From Orychophragmus violaceus (taxonomy: Eukaryota > Streptophyta > Magnoliopsida > Brassicales > Brassicaceae): a stretch of 64,000 nucleotides of DNA. Under the pieces are notes generated by a model, which ran no database searches, was not told where the DNA came from, and saw nothing but the letters and a program-made list of their open reading frames with translations. Location: positions 59,230,500 to 59,294,499 of the forward strand of contig CM058233.1 in NCBI GenBank assembly GCA_030180135.1, written 5' to 3'. Made by a program: the position numbers and the translations under genes. Of this stretch, positions 11,519 through 22,560 are shown one piece after another (within the stretch, counting starts at the first letter, position 1; every line of letters starts with the position of its first letter).

Positions 11519-12196
11519 TATTGGGAATGTCCTGAAATCTATTGTACTTGCTCTAAGTGATAGTTTTATTTTCGAGATGAGACAATCATATAATACTAGG
11601 TAGTCATAATGCTTTGCTAGAAGCCACTTATGATCAATGAGTTTAGAACTCATTGCTAGTGTTATATGATCCTACAGGGTCACACACCTAAGCAAACTGG
11701 ACGTTAAAGACGAGGTTGATCATTAATGTAATGATCTAGTGAATGCATATTTGATATGCATTCGATATCAATGTTCTGGGCTGCATCGATCGATGCATAT
11801 AGTGCAACGATCGATGCACTCGAGGATTAATCAGATTAATTCGGTTAATCGTTGGTTAATTCCGTCATGGTTTAAGTCGACATATATAAGATATATGGTC
11901 GACCTAAACTGATCTCTAACCTAATTTACAGCCACCAGAACATAGATAGAAACCTCTGAAGAGATTGGATCTCTAAAGGCACTAGCATCCCTGCTGTTCA
12001 GTTTGTGTGCGTGTGGATACCAGTAGAGGCGCAGCATTTGAGGCGCTCTAGATCTCTATTATCTGCAAATCTTCCGCTGCTAATCACCAGGTAATTCTGA
12101 GATCCCAATGATTCAATTACATGAACCCTAGATCCTAGGCTTGGAATTCAGACCAGGGTTGCCTAATTGGATTAGGAACTGCTAGAAATTCCTTCA
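11519..12196 (+). repeat. 5' LTR of the degenerate Copia
   Basis: Begins TATTGGGAATG (TG mutated to TA; the other LTR has TGTTGGG) and ends AGAAATTCCTTCA. It contains GCATCGATCGATGC palindromes at about 11783-11820 and a TATA-like ACATATATAAGATATA at 11879-11894. Confidence 0.9.
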
Positions 12197-12197
12197 G

Positions 12198-12209
12198 TGG
12201 TATCAGAGC
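12198..12209 (+). other. Primer binding site (tRNA-iMet) of the degenerate Copia
   Basis: TGGTATCAGAGC, 1 bp after the LTR. Confidence 0.92.
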
Positions 12210-12339
12210 TTTAGGGTTCCATTGAATCTGTAGCATGTTGATTAGATTAGTTGAATCTGAATCTGTGTATGGTTGATACAAACTTGCTAAAATTCGTTTT
12301 CATGAAAAACCTAGTTTAGGGTTTGTTCGAAAAACGTCT

Positions 12340-12785
12340 TAGGGTTTTTCGCATAGTGTCGATCGTTGCCAATCCGGCATCGATCGACACAGGGCGAAAA
12401 CCCGAATAAAATTTAGGGTTTTTCGCATGGTGTCGATCGATGCCAATCCGGCATCGATCGATGCAGGGCGAAAACCCGAATAAACCTTAGTTTTCGCCTA
12501 GTGTCGATCGACACAAGCGTTGCATCGATCGACTCAAACCTCGCGAGATAGATGAATTGGTTCAATTGGATTGGACCGGTTATCGAGCTTGGTTAAAGAT
12601 GGTCGAACACTGTGAATGGTTTAATTGCGATTGGTTTGATTAGGTTGGCATCAACCGATGCTGATGTAGCATCGATCGACGCTGACCGGTATTCAAAACC
12701 GGATCAATTGGATTGATCGGTTATCGCGGATTGCTTTTGGTTATCCTGCATCGATCGACACTATAGTAGTGTCGGTCGACATCAG
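12340..12785. repeat. Cluster of TCGATCGA palindromes in the Copia leader
   Basis: Non-coding leader between PBS and gag. It holds at least eight copies of a degenerate 14-bp palindrome: GTGTCGATCGACAC, GCATCGATCGATGC, GTGTCGATCGATGC and CATCGATCGACAC, at about 12357, 12388, 12430, 12453, 12502, 12522, 12669, 12748 and 12768. Further copies are in both LTRs and inside pol. Confidence 0.9.
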
Positions 12786-13370
12786 ACTTGTTGATTAGGT
12801 TATTGAACCTGAAATCACAGAACCGAAGCAAGATGAATCAATTAATTATAAGAATTAAAACATAATAAAACTGAACGTTTTAAATGATTATGTTCCTCAA
12901 TCAAATATCAAGTGATACTTGATGTCTTTCCAATCTTGTCAACTGTCAAGACCCATTTAATTGTGTGATAGACTTGCAGTGCAAGATGTTCACAATTACA
13001 TGAGTAAGACAGAGGTAATCGTGTTGATGGACTTGCAGTGCAAGACATCAACAATTACATGACTTAAGAGATTGGTTTACTTGACTGGGCCATCAAAATC
13101 GTTTTGGGCTCAGAGACATCAGGTGGATTGGACATGAGATGTCAATCCACAACCAGGAGTTATATTGGATATAACTAGCAAAGAGTTGCTTACCTAGATA
13201 GCTAAAATTTGGGTGATAGCCAGTGGCTCACTCAAGTTTAGTGAAGTAAGGGTCTTGGATCATTATATTCATCTGAGGAAACATTGTTTGAATATAATGC
13301 GAGTTTTCTTAAAAGTTAAGACTTCTCATTTCTTGAACATCATAACTAAAACCTCCCTCGTTTTCCAGCT

Positions 13371-14270
13371 ATGTCTAGCACAAACCATCGTAACAATTTC
13401 TCCCTGCGATCCGTCCTTGAGAAGGACAAGTTAAATGGATCCAACTTTCTTGAATGGTATCGGAACTTGAGAATCGTTCTCAAACAGGATAAAAAGGACT
13501 ATGTCCTTGAGAAAGTTCTCCCCAAGAAGTACCGAGCCAATGCCTGGCAGTCAGATAAGGATGCTTGGGATAAGCATTCTAATGATGCGGTGGATGTGAG
13601 TTGTCTCATGTTGGCTACCATGAACTCGGAATTGCAGAAGCAATATGAGTACGTGGAGTCGCCAAAAGAGATGATCACTGGCCTGAAAAGTATGTTTCAG
13701 GAGCAGGCACGAACTCAGAGATACCAGACGGTTAGGTCTCTGATTGAGTGCAAGCTACCAAAGGGCGAACCAGTTAGTCCTCATGTCATTAAGATGATGG
13801 GTTATATTGATAACCTGGGGAAACTGGATTGTCCCATTAGCCAAGAGTTGGCTACTGACATCATTCTGCAGTCACTGCCGTCAAGCTATGATCAATTTGT
13901 TATGAACTATAACATGAACAACTTGACGAAGACGTTGACTGAATTGCATGGGATGCTTAAGACTGCTGAACCTAACATCAAGAAGGACACCCCAGATGTC
14001 CTTATGGTACAAAAGGGTAAGAAGTTTAAGAAACTTGGTAAGAACAAAGGTGATGGCAAGACGAGATCGATTGTGAATCCAAGCGAGTCTGGCCATGCTC
14101 CTAAGGTTAAAACCAGTCCTTCTGAAGATGTTAAGTGCCGTTATTGTAATGGTTATGGGCATTTGAAAAGAAACTGCAATAAATTCTTGGAAGATTATGA
14201 GAAGCTGAAGAAGACGTACAAGACTTCTTCTTCAGGTATTATGTTATAGAAGTAAATGTTACTTCTTATA
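13371..14270 (+). pseudogene. Copia gag (degenerate element)
   Basis: Starts at the ATG at 13371 and is open for 292 codons. It has the UBN2/retrotransposon gag fold common in plant Copia (NFLEWYRNLRIVLKQDKKDYVL) and a CCHC zinc knuckle CRYCNGYGHLKRNC at about residues 255-268. In the intact relative the reading continues through GIFVIEVN into protease. Here one T is missing near 14240, so the frame ends as GIML*. Gag itself appears uninterrupted, so capsid-like protein could still be encoded. It is not autonomous. Confidence 0.88.
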
Positions 14271-16900
14271 GTCCTACTTATTGGGTATTGGATACCAACT
14301 GTGGTACTCATATTTTGTGAAAATGTGCAGGGCCTGAGCAAAAGTAGGACTATGGAGAAAGGACAAGTGGACCTATGAGTGGGAATGGAGCAAGAGTTGC
14401 TGCATTAACCGTAGGAGTATTTCATTTGTTTTTCCTTTTATGGCATGTTTTGAACTTAAAATGCTACTATGTACCTGCTATGAGCAGAAAGATTATTTAT
14501 ATTCCTTGTTTGGATATGGAAGGATATCAGTTTTCAAGTTAAGAATAAGTGTTATTCATTTGATTACAGTGATATATTTTATAGTAGCAATCCATTAGAA
14601 AAATGGACTTTATGTTCTAAACCAGAATGTGCCAAACTATAACATTAATACCAAGAGATTCAAGTCAAATGATACGAGTCAAACTTCTCTCTGGCATTGT
14701 CGTTTTGGGCTACATAAATGAGAAATAGATTCAGAAGCTCCATAGTGATGGGCTTTTGAGCTCATATGATTGAGAATCATAATGAGTAAAGTGGATCTTG
14801 TTTATTAAGTAAAACGACAAAGGCTCCTTTCAACAGGGGTAGTGTCGATCGACACAAACGGTGTGTCGGTCGATACAGGTTGCGAACGATCAAAATGAAA
14901 GGGCCAGAATCTTATTGGGCTTTATACATACGGATGTATATGGACCGATAAGCACTAGTGCTAGAGGAAAATTTCAGTACTTCATTACCTTTACTGATAT
15001 TTTCAGAAGGTACGGTTATGCCTTATTTATAAGGCATAAGTCAGAATCTTTGAAAAGTTCAAAGAGTTCCAAAAATGAAGTACAGAATCAATTTGGCAAA
15101 GGTATTAAACCTCTACGATGAGATCATGGAGGTGAATACTTAGGTCAAGAATTTAGTGATCATCTGAGAGATTGTGAAAGTGTTTCACAATTCACTCTTC
15201 CTGTATCGGACTTTATTAGATATGGTTCGATCAATGATGAGTCACTTAGATCTTCCATTATCCTTCCAAGAATACGCTCTAGAAATGTCTGAGTTTACTT
15301 TAAATAGAGTTCCATCAAAATCAGTTACAAAGATACCACATGAGATGTGGAATGTAAATGTTTCTGATTTATCCATCATGGAGATTTGGAGTTGCGAGAC
15401 TTATATAAAACGTTTAATCTCTGATAAGCTCACACCCAAATCTGATAAGTGCTACTTCATTGGTTGTCCTAACAAAACCAAGGCATGTTACTTTTACAAC
15501 CAGTTCGAGAACAAATTGTTTGTTGCTCGGAACTATGTTTTCTTGAGAAAGACTTTCTTTCCAAGAAGAACAGTGGGAGTAAAAGTACAACTCGAAAAAA
15601 TTCGAAAATCACAGGAGACTGCTCAACCTGATGAGGAAGAACAGCAGTTGGATCTACAAAGAGTTGTAGAACCTGCACCTGTGATGCCTAAAGTTTATAA
15701 AGGATCTGGTGAATGTATATTCGATATACATCTAAATGGCGAGTTTCTGAAGAAGTGTCGATCGACACAAAAGTTGCATCGATCGACACAGATCGCGGAT
15801 GACTTAATTAACTTCGGTTTAAATCTTGGTTAATTAGGTCGTGGTAAAAGTATACATATAAGATATGTGTGCGTGACTTTTACAGAAAACTGAAGCCCGC
15901 AGATCCGATAGGATCCTTCACGAACCCGAGAAATATGGATTTCTCGTGACCAATTGTCGTGATCTGCTGATCATTGAAAGTGACAGGCCTGTGAATTTTG
16001 AAGAAGCAATGATGGGCCTTGACTCCGAAAGTGGCTGAAAGCCGCTGAATCCGAAATGGGATCCATGTCACAGAACCAAGTATGACTTGGGCTGATTTAC
16101 CCGATGGTGTAGAAACCATTGTGAGTAAATAGATTTTCAAGAAGAAAAGTTGACATGGATGGTTATATTCAGATGTACAAAGCTAGGTTGGTGGCAAAAG
16201 GTTTCAAGTAAATTCATGGTATTAACTGTGAAGAAACCTAATCCCAGACACCGTGCTTATGTCCATTCGGATTCTCCTAGCAACCGCCACTCATAATGGT
16301 TATGAGATCTGGCAGATGGATATGAAAACAGTTTTCCTTAATGGAATTCTGGAAAAAGGATGTGTACATGACACAACCTGAAGTTTTTCATTGATCCTAA
16401 TGAAGCTAGGAAGATATGCAAGCTTCATCAAACCATTTATGGATTGAAGCAAGCATCTCGGAGTTGAAATCTTCGTTTTGATAAAGCAGTCAAAAGGTTT
16501 GACTTCATCAGGAAGGAAGAGGAACCGTATGTTTACAAGAGGACTAGTGGGAGCGCAATTGCATTTCTAGTATTGTATGTTGATAACATACTACTTCTCG
16601 GAAATGAAGTTCCATTGTTTCAGTCTGTTAAGACTTGATTCGAAAGTTGTTTTTCGATAAAATTATGGGAGAAACCGTATACATTCTTGGAATAAGAATC
16701 TATGGAGATAGATTGGACAAGCTAATTGGATTGTGTCAAGATACTTATGGTGATAAGGTCTTGCACATGTCCAGTATGCAGGACTCCAAGAAGTTGTGCA
16801 AATGACTCTTGATATTACTCTTAGCAAGACGCAGTGTCTTTCGACACACGCTGAGCAAGGGCAAATGAGGGTTAGGCTACTACTAAAGGCATTGGATGTC
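14271..16900 (+). pseudogene. Copia pol remnants (degenerate element)
   Basis: Alignment by eye to the intact Copia polyprotein gives, in order: protease region (14285-14600, heavily changed), GAG-pre-integrase (LWHCRF near 14690), integrase (IHTDVYGPISTSARGK at about 14925, the SDRGGEY position changed to R-stop-DHGGEY near 15118, RTLLDMVRSMMSH near 15210), then RT (QMDMKTVFLNGILEK near 16312; LYVDN for the usual YVDD near 16575). Many stops and frameshifts. Two foreign segments lie in coding sequence: about 50 bp near 14840-14890 and about 205 bp at 15692-15898. Inactive. Confidence 0.85.
15692..15898 (+). repeat. LTR-like segment with palindromes inserted in Copia pol
   Basis: Compared with the intact Copia (CCTGAAGTT joined directly to CGAAGATCCGGGAGG), about 205 extra bp sit between CCTAAAGTT and CGCAGATCCGATAGG. 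The extra DNA resembles the U3/TATA part of the Copia LTR at 11745-11960. Shared features in the same order: a GAATG(T/C)ATATT-GATATxCAT block, two TCGATCGA palindromes, TTGGTTAATT, and a TATAAGATAT box. Confidence 0.7.
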
Positions 16901-16919
16901 TTAAGATGTGATCTTAATT

Positions 16920-17736
16920 TTAGTGGGAGTCATTGTTATTAATTTTAGTTATGATATGATGTTCGTATAAACATAATTTGATTATGTTATTGAAATCTGA
17001 CATCTGTATTATTTAATAATGGTTATTAAATAATAGTCCCAAAGTAATTTATGACATTTTATAGGTCATTAAGTATGTGACTTGATCATGAAACCCTATA
17101 GATAATAAATGACATAAATTATGTTGGTCCCTGGTCAAGGTTGTTAAAGTGGGACATTAACAACCGCGTGAGACTAGTATGTGAGGTGACTGATGACTAA
17201 GTTTCATGGAGTCATTAATAAGAGTATTAAATTCAATCACATAGATATGTGTTGGAGAACACAGGATCGGACATGACCCACTGATGAGAACTCTACGGGA
17301 TAGTTATATAAGTGTCATGAGAGTTTTCATTGCGACTATAGAGTATAGTCCTTAGACCTGAGTTCATCATGTTTTCTTACATATGAATTTGTCCGCTTTA
17401 ACCTTGTCAAACGTCAGCCGTAACTGGTGACTATAAAGGCATTGATTGGGCGTATCATGAAGTGTGTGAAGAAACAGGGATGGAACAAGATGGGATTTGT
17501 CCCTCCTATATAACATGAGATAAATATCTCAGGGCCCATCGAAGATTTGATACTGAGAAATGTGTGGCCACACTCAAACGAGGTGATTGTCAGTCGTTTG
17601 TCTTGTCAGTATAAATCTAAGTTCGATGAACATGATCTTGGCTCAATAAGGATGACACAGTTCTTGCCTTATTCTAGATCGAGATATAGTGACAAAGGGA
17701 TTATCGGAATAGATGATTCCAGTACAAGTGGGAGAT
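16920..17736 (+). other. 3' untranslated region and PPT of the degenerate Copia
   Basis: Non-coding; resembles 48177-49030 of the intact Copia in order and wording (for example ACAAGATGGGATTTGTCCCTCC in both). Ends with the purine tract AAGTGGGAGAT at 17726-17736 before the 3' LTR. Confidence 0.75.
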
Positions 17737-18414
17737 TGTTGGGAATATCCTGAAATCTATTGTACTTGCTCTAAGTGATAGTTGTATTGTCGAGATGAGA
17801 CAATCATATAATACTAGGTAGTCATAATGCTTTGCTAGAAGCCACTTATGAGCAATGAGTTTAGAACTCATTGCTAGTGTTATATGATCCTACATGGTCA
17901 CACACCTAAGCAAACTGGACGTTAAAGACGAGGTTGATCATTAATGTAATGATCTAGTGAATGCATATTTGATATGCATTCGATATCAATGTTCTGGGCT
18001 GCATCGATCGATGCATATAGTGCAATGATCGATGCACTCGCGGATTAATCAGATTAATTCGGTTAATCGTTGGTTAATTCCGTCATGGTTTAAGTCGACA
18101 TATATAAGATATATGGTCGACCTAAACTGATCTCTAACCTAATTTACAGCCACCAGAACACAGATAGAAACCTCCGAAGAGATTGGATCTCTAAAGGCAC
18201 TAGCATCCCTGCTGTTCAGTTTGTGTGCGTGTGGATACCAGTAGAGGCGCAGCATTTGAGGCGCTCTAGATCTCTATTATCTGCAAATCTTCCGCTGCTA
18301 ATCACCAGGTAATTCTGAGATCCCAATGATTCAATTACATGAACCCTAGATCCTAGGCTTGGAATTCAGACCAGGGTTGCCTAATTGGATTAGGAACTGC
18401 TAGAAATTCCTTCA
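17737..18414 (+). repeat. 3' LTR of the degenerate Copia
   Basis: Starts TGTTGGGAATATCC, ends AGAAATTCCTTCA, and is followed by TSD CTTCC. Confidence 0.92.
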
Positions 18415-18419
18415 CTTCC

Positions 18420-19873
18420 GAGCTGTTCGGCGAACATTTTGTTTACCAAACGCTGGTACGTTGCACCGGCGTTTTTCAGGCCGAAGGGCATAACCTTGTA
18501 GCAATAGATCCTCCTGTCAGTGACGAAGACTGTTTTGTCCCTATCGTCTGGGTTCATCATGATCTGGTTATATCCTGAAAAAGCATCCATGAACGTGAGC
18601 AGTTTGTTTCCTGCGGTTGCTTCCACTAGCCGGTCTATGTGCGGAAGCGAAAAGCTGTCTTTGGGACACGCCTTGTTCAGATCTGTGAAGTCGACACAAA
18701 CCCTCCATTTTCCGTTTTTCTTTTTCACTACTACGGGGTTTGCGAGCCAGTACGGATATTTGACTTCGATGATTGAACCGACTTTAAGTAGTCTCTCCAC
18801 TTCATCGTTGACTACCTTAGTTCGTTCGGATCCTAGATTTCTTCTTTTGTGTTTGACGGGTTTTATCGTTGGGTCGACGTTCAGTTCGTGACATGCAATG
18901 TCCATACTAATGCCATGCATATCTTCTGCGGACCAGGCAAAACTATTCACGTTCTTACGGAGACATAATACTATCCCCTCTTTGATCGAATCATCTACGT
19001 TTGCCCCGATATCTACGCATCGTTCCGGATGATCGTCATCTATGCAGACCGATGTCACAGGTTCGCAAGGTTCGTTATCTTCTTCTTCTTCGTGCTTCTT
19101 CTCGGATTTTTTAGGTTTTTCCGTAACTTCTATGATTGATTCTATCTGTGGTCGTTTTGGCTTTCGAGGGATCTCCATTGCCGGTTTTCGGAGTTTGTGT
19201 TCGGACATGAAGCAAGGTCGGGATTGGGCTTGGTTCCCCCATATCGTCGTGATTCCACTAGGCGTTGGAAACTTCAAGAAAAGGTGATATGTTGACGGGA
19301 CAGCTCTCATGGAATTTATCCACGGGGTTCCCATGATCACGTTGTAGATTGCCGTGGCGTCTGCTAATGAGAACTCGACGATTTTGGTCACTTCTCCCGC
19401 TCGTACTGGTAGCGTGATCGTTCCGAGGGTCATTGTCGTGTCTCCCGTGAACGCTGTCAAAGGTTTTGGGATTGGTGATATTTCAGATAAATTGATGTTC
19501 ATCCTTTTCAAGGTATCGCGGAAGATTACGTCTACGAAACGTCCGGTGTCGATCAAAATCCTGGCCACGTGAAGATCTCCGATGATCAGCTCGATAACAA
19601 GCGGATCATTGTGCGGTCGATCGATGTCCGCGGTTTCACACTCCTCAAATGTTATTATTTCGTTTGGAGATTGAGAAGTGGTGGAACATGGAGCGCTTGT
19701 TTCAGCTCGTCTCTGATAAGCTTTGTTCGACGATATTGTGTCTCTGCAGTATCGCGACCCTCCAATGATCGTATTGTTGGCTGTAGCATCCGGTGGATCG
19801 TCCGTTCCTTCTTTTGTAACCATTTCTTTAGGTTCACTCTTTGATTGTTTTTGAGTGTAAGAAATTCCTAAGT
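18420..19873 (-). pseudogene. Gypsy/Tat pol, 5' part: protease and first half of RT
   Basis: The minus strand is open from next to the PBS to the Copia insertion. It carries an aspartic protease site with ILIDTGRFVDVIF (usual form LIDTGSSVDVIF, so S is replaced by R), IYNVIMGTPW and AVPSTYHLFLKFPTP. Then comes the RT N-terminal half: NPVVVKKKNGKWRVCVDF, LNKACPKDSFSLPHID, FMDAFSGYNQI (first catalytic Asp) and KVMPFGLKNAGATYQRL. It stops at FAEQLG, where the Copia begins; the remainder continues at 11518. Expected gag (several hundred residues) is absent upstream, so this is a deletion derivative. Confidence 0.9.
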
Positions 19874-19891
19874 TCCCCACAGACGGCGCCA
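19874..19891 (-). other. Primer binding site of the Gypsy/Tat element
   Basis: On the minus strand TGGCGCCGTCTGTGGGGA, 3 bp inside the 5' LTR. This is the TGGCGCC-type PBS used by many plant Gypsy elements and it fixes the element's orientation. Confidence 0.85.
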
Positions 19892-19894
19892 AAC

Positions 19895-20948
19895 TGTAAG
19901 AGTCGGAACTCGCACTGTCAAAACATGTAGAGCAAAAATTTTAGGGAACATAAACTTCAAAGATAAACGCACCAAACTCGTAAACACGGAGGATATTTTG
20001 TTGATAAGAGGTCGGAAAATAGTACAAAGAATGGAAAACGAGAATACAAAGAAAGGAATCGGCTAAGAAAATTGCTAAGTTCTTAAGTCTAGACACTAGG
20101 GTTTTTCACTCTGCCTTAATCATATGACTTCCATCTCCTTATATAGCTACGGTAAGTCGGATTCGAGAATATTTCCGCAAGATTTACGGAAATCTTTCTG
20201 TTGTTATCTCCTTCCTTTTTCCGTTAAGATTTACATTCTTATCTCGGATTTTCCTCTTTGGCTCGGAGATATCTCCTTCTTTACTTCTTTGTATCTATCC
20301 CTTTTTTTGAAAACCATCTTTCCGTGGCTTGACCTATTTGCCGGATGGGCCGAGAACGGACGATCTGAGTCCATTTGCGCACAAACTTACTTATTCAGCC
20401 CAAATTCTTGGGCATCCAAACGTTGCATGTTTGGGCCTAAGTTCTTATTTCTTTTAACTTGATCTGTCAGCCCAAGTTATTGGCCAAGAAGGTAAATGCC
20501 GATGTTTCCGAAGATGGATTGCGACAAGTTGTACACTTCGACAAATGTTTGGTTATCTGTAGCGAGGTCCAGCTCGGAAGTTTACAAGAGTTGCACTCAG
20601 CTCGGAATTCCCAAAGGGGTAAACCATGTTTGGAAAAAGAGAAAGGAAAGGTTCGGATCCGAGCCGGTTTAGCCCGGAGGGTCCGAGTTAGTTGCAACCA
20701 GCTCGGAAAACCCGAGCTGGTTTAGCTCGGAACTTCCGAGCTGGTTCAGCTCGGAAATCCAAGCTGGTTTACCTCGGAAATCCGAGCTGGTTTAGCTCGG
20801 AATCTCCGAGCTGGTTTGGCTCGGTTCCGAGCTGAATCAGCTCGTTCTTTGTCTGTTTGGTTGTCCGATGCGGACATTCGTCTGTGTCCAATTGTCTGAT
20901 CTTGTCTTCGGCTATTGTTTTCGTCGAGGGGGGTTTTTGACCCCAACA
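19895..20948 (-). repeat. 5' LTR of the Gypsy/Tat element
   Basis: On the plus strand it runs TGTAAGAGTCGG ... TTTTTGACCCCAACA, the partner of 2180-3348. It includes an expanded AGCTCGGAAxTCCGAGCTGGTT array at 20690-20840 and lacks about 150 bp present in the other LTR. Confidence 0.9.
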
Positions 20949-20953
20949 AATAT
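20949..20953. repeat. TSD of the Gypsy element, right copy
   Basis: AATAT, matching 2175-2179. Confidence 0.93.
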
Positions 20954-22560
20954 CTTTAACTTTGTCAATTTATTACTTTTATACGTTGACATATCAATAA
21001 TTTATTTACATAATACGAAATTTGTTAAGAAATTCAGTTTCTCCATATATTTTATAGTCTATTCTCAAACCGATATCGAAAGATGTTTAACTTGCAATAT
21101 TGTCAAAATATGGAGCGTCTACATCAAGGGTTGTGTAATAATTATTGTAAACCATATTTCGAACCAAAACCATAAATACGTTTTCATAGTCCAAATAAGA
21201 TAATAATATGATTTAAACCGTATCATTTCATTAAACTTAAATTGATTCGGAAGAATACTACCATTATTATCTCATTATTAATCTAACGAACAATATTTTG
21301 TTAGATTTAATTAGGATATTTTGTTTAACATTAGACTTACTCAGCAATGTAAAATATTGTCGCACTTTTTGAAATTTATTCATTTTATAGACATCTATCG
21401 AAATAAACAATATCTTTTACTTTTTTCAATTTATTACTTTTTATACGTTGACATATCAATAATTTGTTTACATAATACAAAATTTGTTAAGATATTCAGT
21501 TTTTCCATATATTTTATAGTTTATTCTCAAAGCGATATAGAAAGATGTTTAACTTGCAATACTGTCAAAATCTGGAGCATCTACATCATGGGTTGTGTAC
21601 AAATTATTGTAAACCATATTTCGAATCAAAACCATAAATATGTTTTCATAGTCCAAATAAGATAATAATAGGATTTGTACTTGTATCATTTGATTAAACT
21701 TAATACTGATTCGTAAGAATACTACCATGGACTGGAAAAATAAGAGAGTATTTACCAAAAGAGAATTTGATCGGGCCTTAATCGGACTATCGGGACTGAA
21801 CCTCATATGATACTAAAAGAGTATTTACCAAATCTATTGTTTACCACCAAATCAATGTCTATAGTAATAAAAAATAACATTCTAAGCTATACACATTAGG
21901 TCAACCGGGACATGTGATGTGAACTTACAACGTCTTGACAAAAACCATCAATCGGACTTTTAGATCTAACACTCCTTTTTATACAATATCTCAAACGATT
22001 GTTAGTTCACATTACATCATTTGACCTTAGCTTTGTCATTACCTAGCTTCTTTTTTCGTGGGACCAAACGAATAAAACAGAATTAAAAATAAAAAAAATT
22101 TAAATCCTTTTAAAATCGATAAGAATAAAAAAGGTAAAGAGTATTTACGAAAAATAGTCTTCGATCAGGCTTTATTCGAACTATCAGGACTGAACCTCAT
22201 ATAATACTCAAAAGAGTATTTACCAAATTCATTCTTTACCACCAAATTCATGTCTATAGTAATAGACAACACTTATTCGGACTATATGCTCATTGAGACA
22301 AACGGGACATGTGATGTGAACTAAGAACGTCTTGGCAACAACAGTCAATCGGACTTTTAGATCCCACGCTCCTTTTTATACAAAATCTCAAACGTCTGTT
22401 AGTTCACATCATTAGATCTTAGCTTTGTGAAAACCGAACTTCTTCTTTCATGGGAGCAAACGAACAAAACTGAATTTAAAACCAAAAACATATAAATCCT
22501 TTCAAAACCGAGAAAAAGAAGAAAGCAATAGAAATGACAACGGATCATTTCACGAAACCT
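20954..22560. repeat. Spacer of RPA-like copy A: two pairs of tandem repeats
   Basis: Continuation of the copy A upstream spacer. First pair, about 450 bp each: 2030-2174 joined to 20949-21255, and 21265-21715 (both with TTTTATAGACATCTATCGA and GATGTTTAACTTGCAATA). Second pair, about 400 bp each: about 21740-22140 and 22141-22500 (both with GGACTGAACCTCATA and an inverted pair GATGTGAACT ... AGTTCACAT). The same arrangement is repeated at 26399-28200 upstream of copy B. No coding region supported. Confidence 0.75.

Larger units (their letters stand above)
11519..18414 (+). mobile_element. Degenerate Copia retrotransposon inserted in the Gypsy RT
   Basis: A 6.9 kb Ty1/Copia element with two 678-bp LTRs (11519-12196, 17737-18414), differing by eye at about 10 sites. 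TSD is CTTCT (11514-11518) and CTTCC (18415-18419), with one mismatch. It cuts the Gypsy RT between FAEQLG and RTMEVYIDDM. PBS, gag, degraded pol and PPT follow in order on the plus strand. The family resembles the intact Copia at 41891-49659: gag starts SLRSVLEKDKLNGSNFL here and SIRSVLEKEKLTGTNFL there. The pol has frameshifts, stops and two insertions of palindrome-bearing DNA (about 14840 and 15692-15898). Confidence 0.93.
2180..20948 (-). mobile_element. Gypsy LTR retrotransposon, Tat lineage, nested and gag-less
   Basis: A Ty3/Gypsy element on the minus strand with 5' LTR at 19895-20948, 3' LTR at 2180-3348, and a perfect 5-bp TSD AATAT at 2175-2179 and 20949-20953. Copy B at 26593-26605 shows the empty site. 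PBS, protease and RT lie on the right. RT end, RNase H, a second RNase H, integrase and an antisense gene lie on the left. The second (archaeal-type) RNase H and the antisense gene beside the 3' LTR are hallmarks of the plant Tat lineage. The gag region is missing: protease-type sequence starts within roughly 0.3 kb of the PBS. Two younger LTR elements sit inside (4724-6349 and 11519-18414). The element cannot be autonomous because gag is absent, RT is split and several stops are present. Confidence 0.93.
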
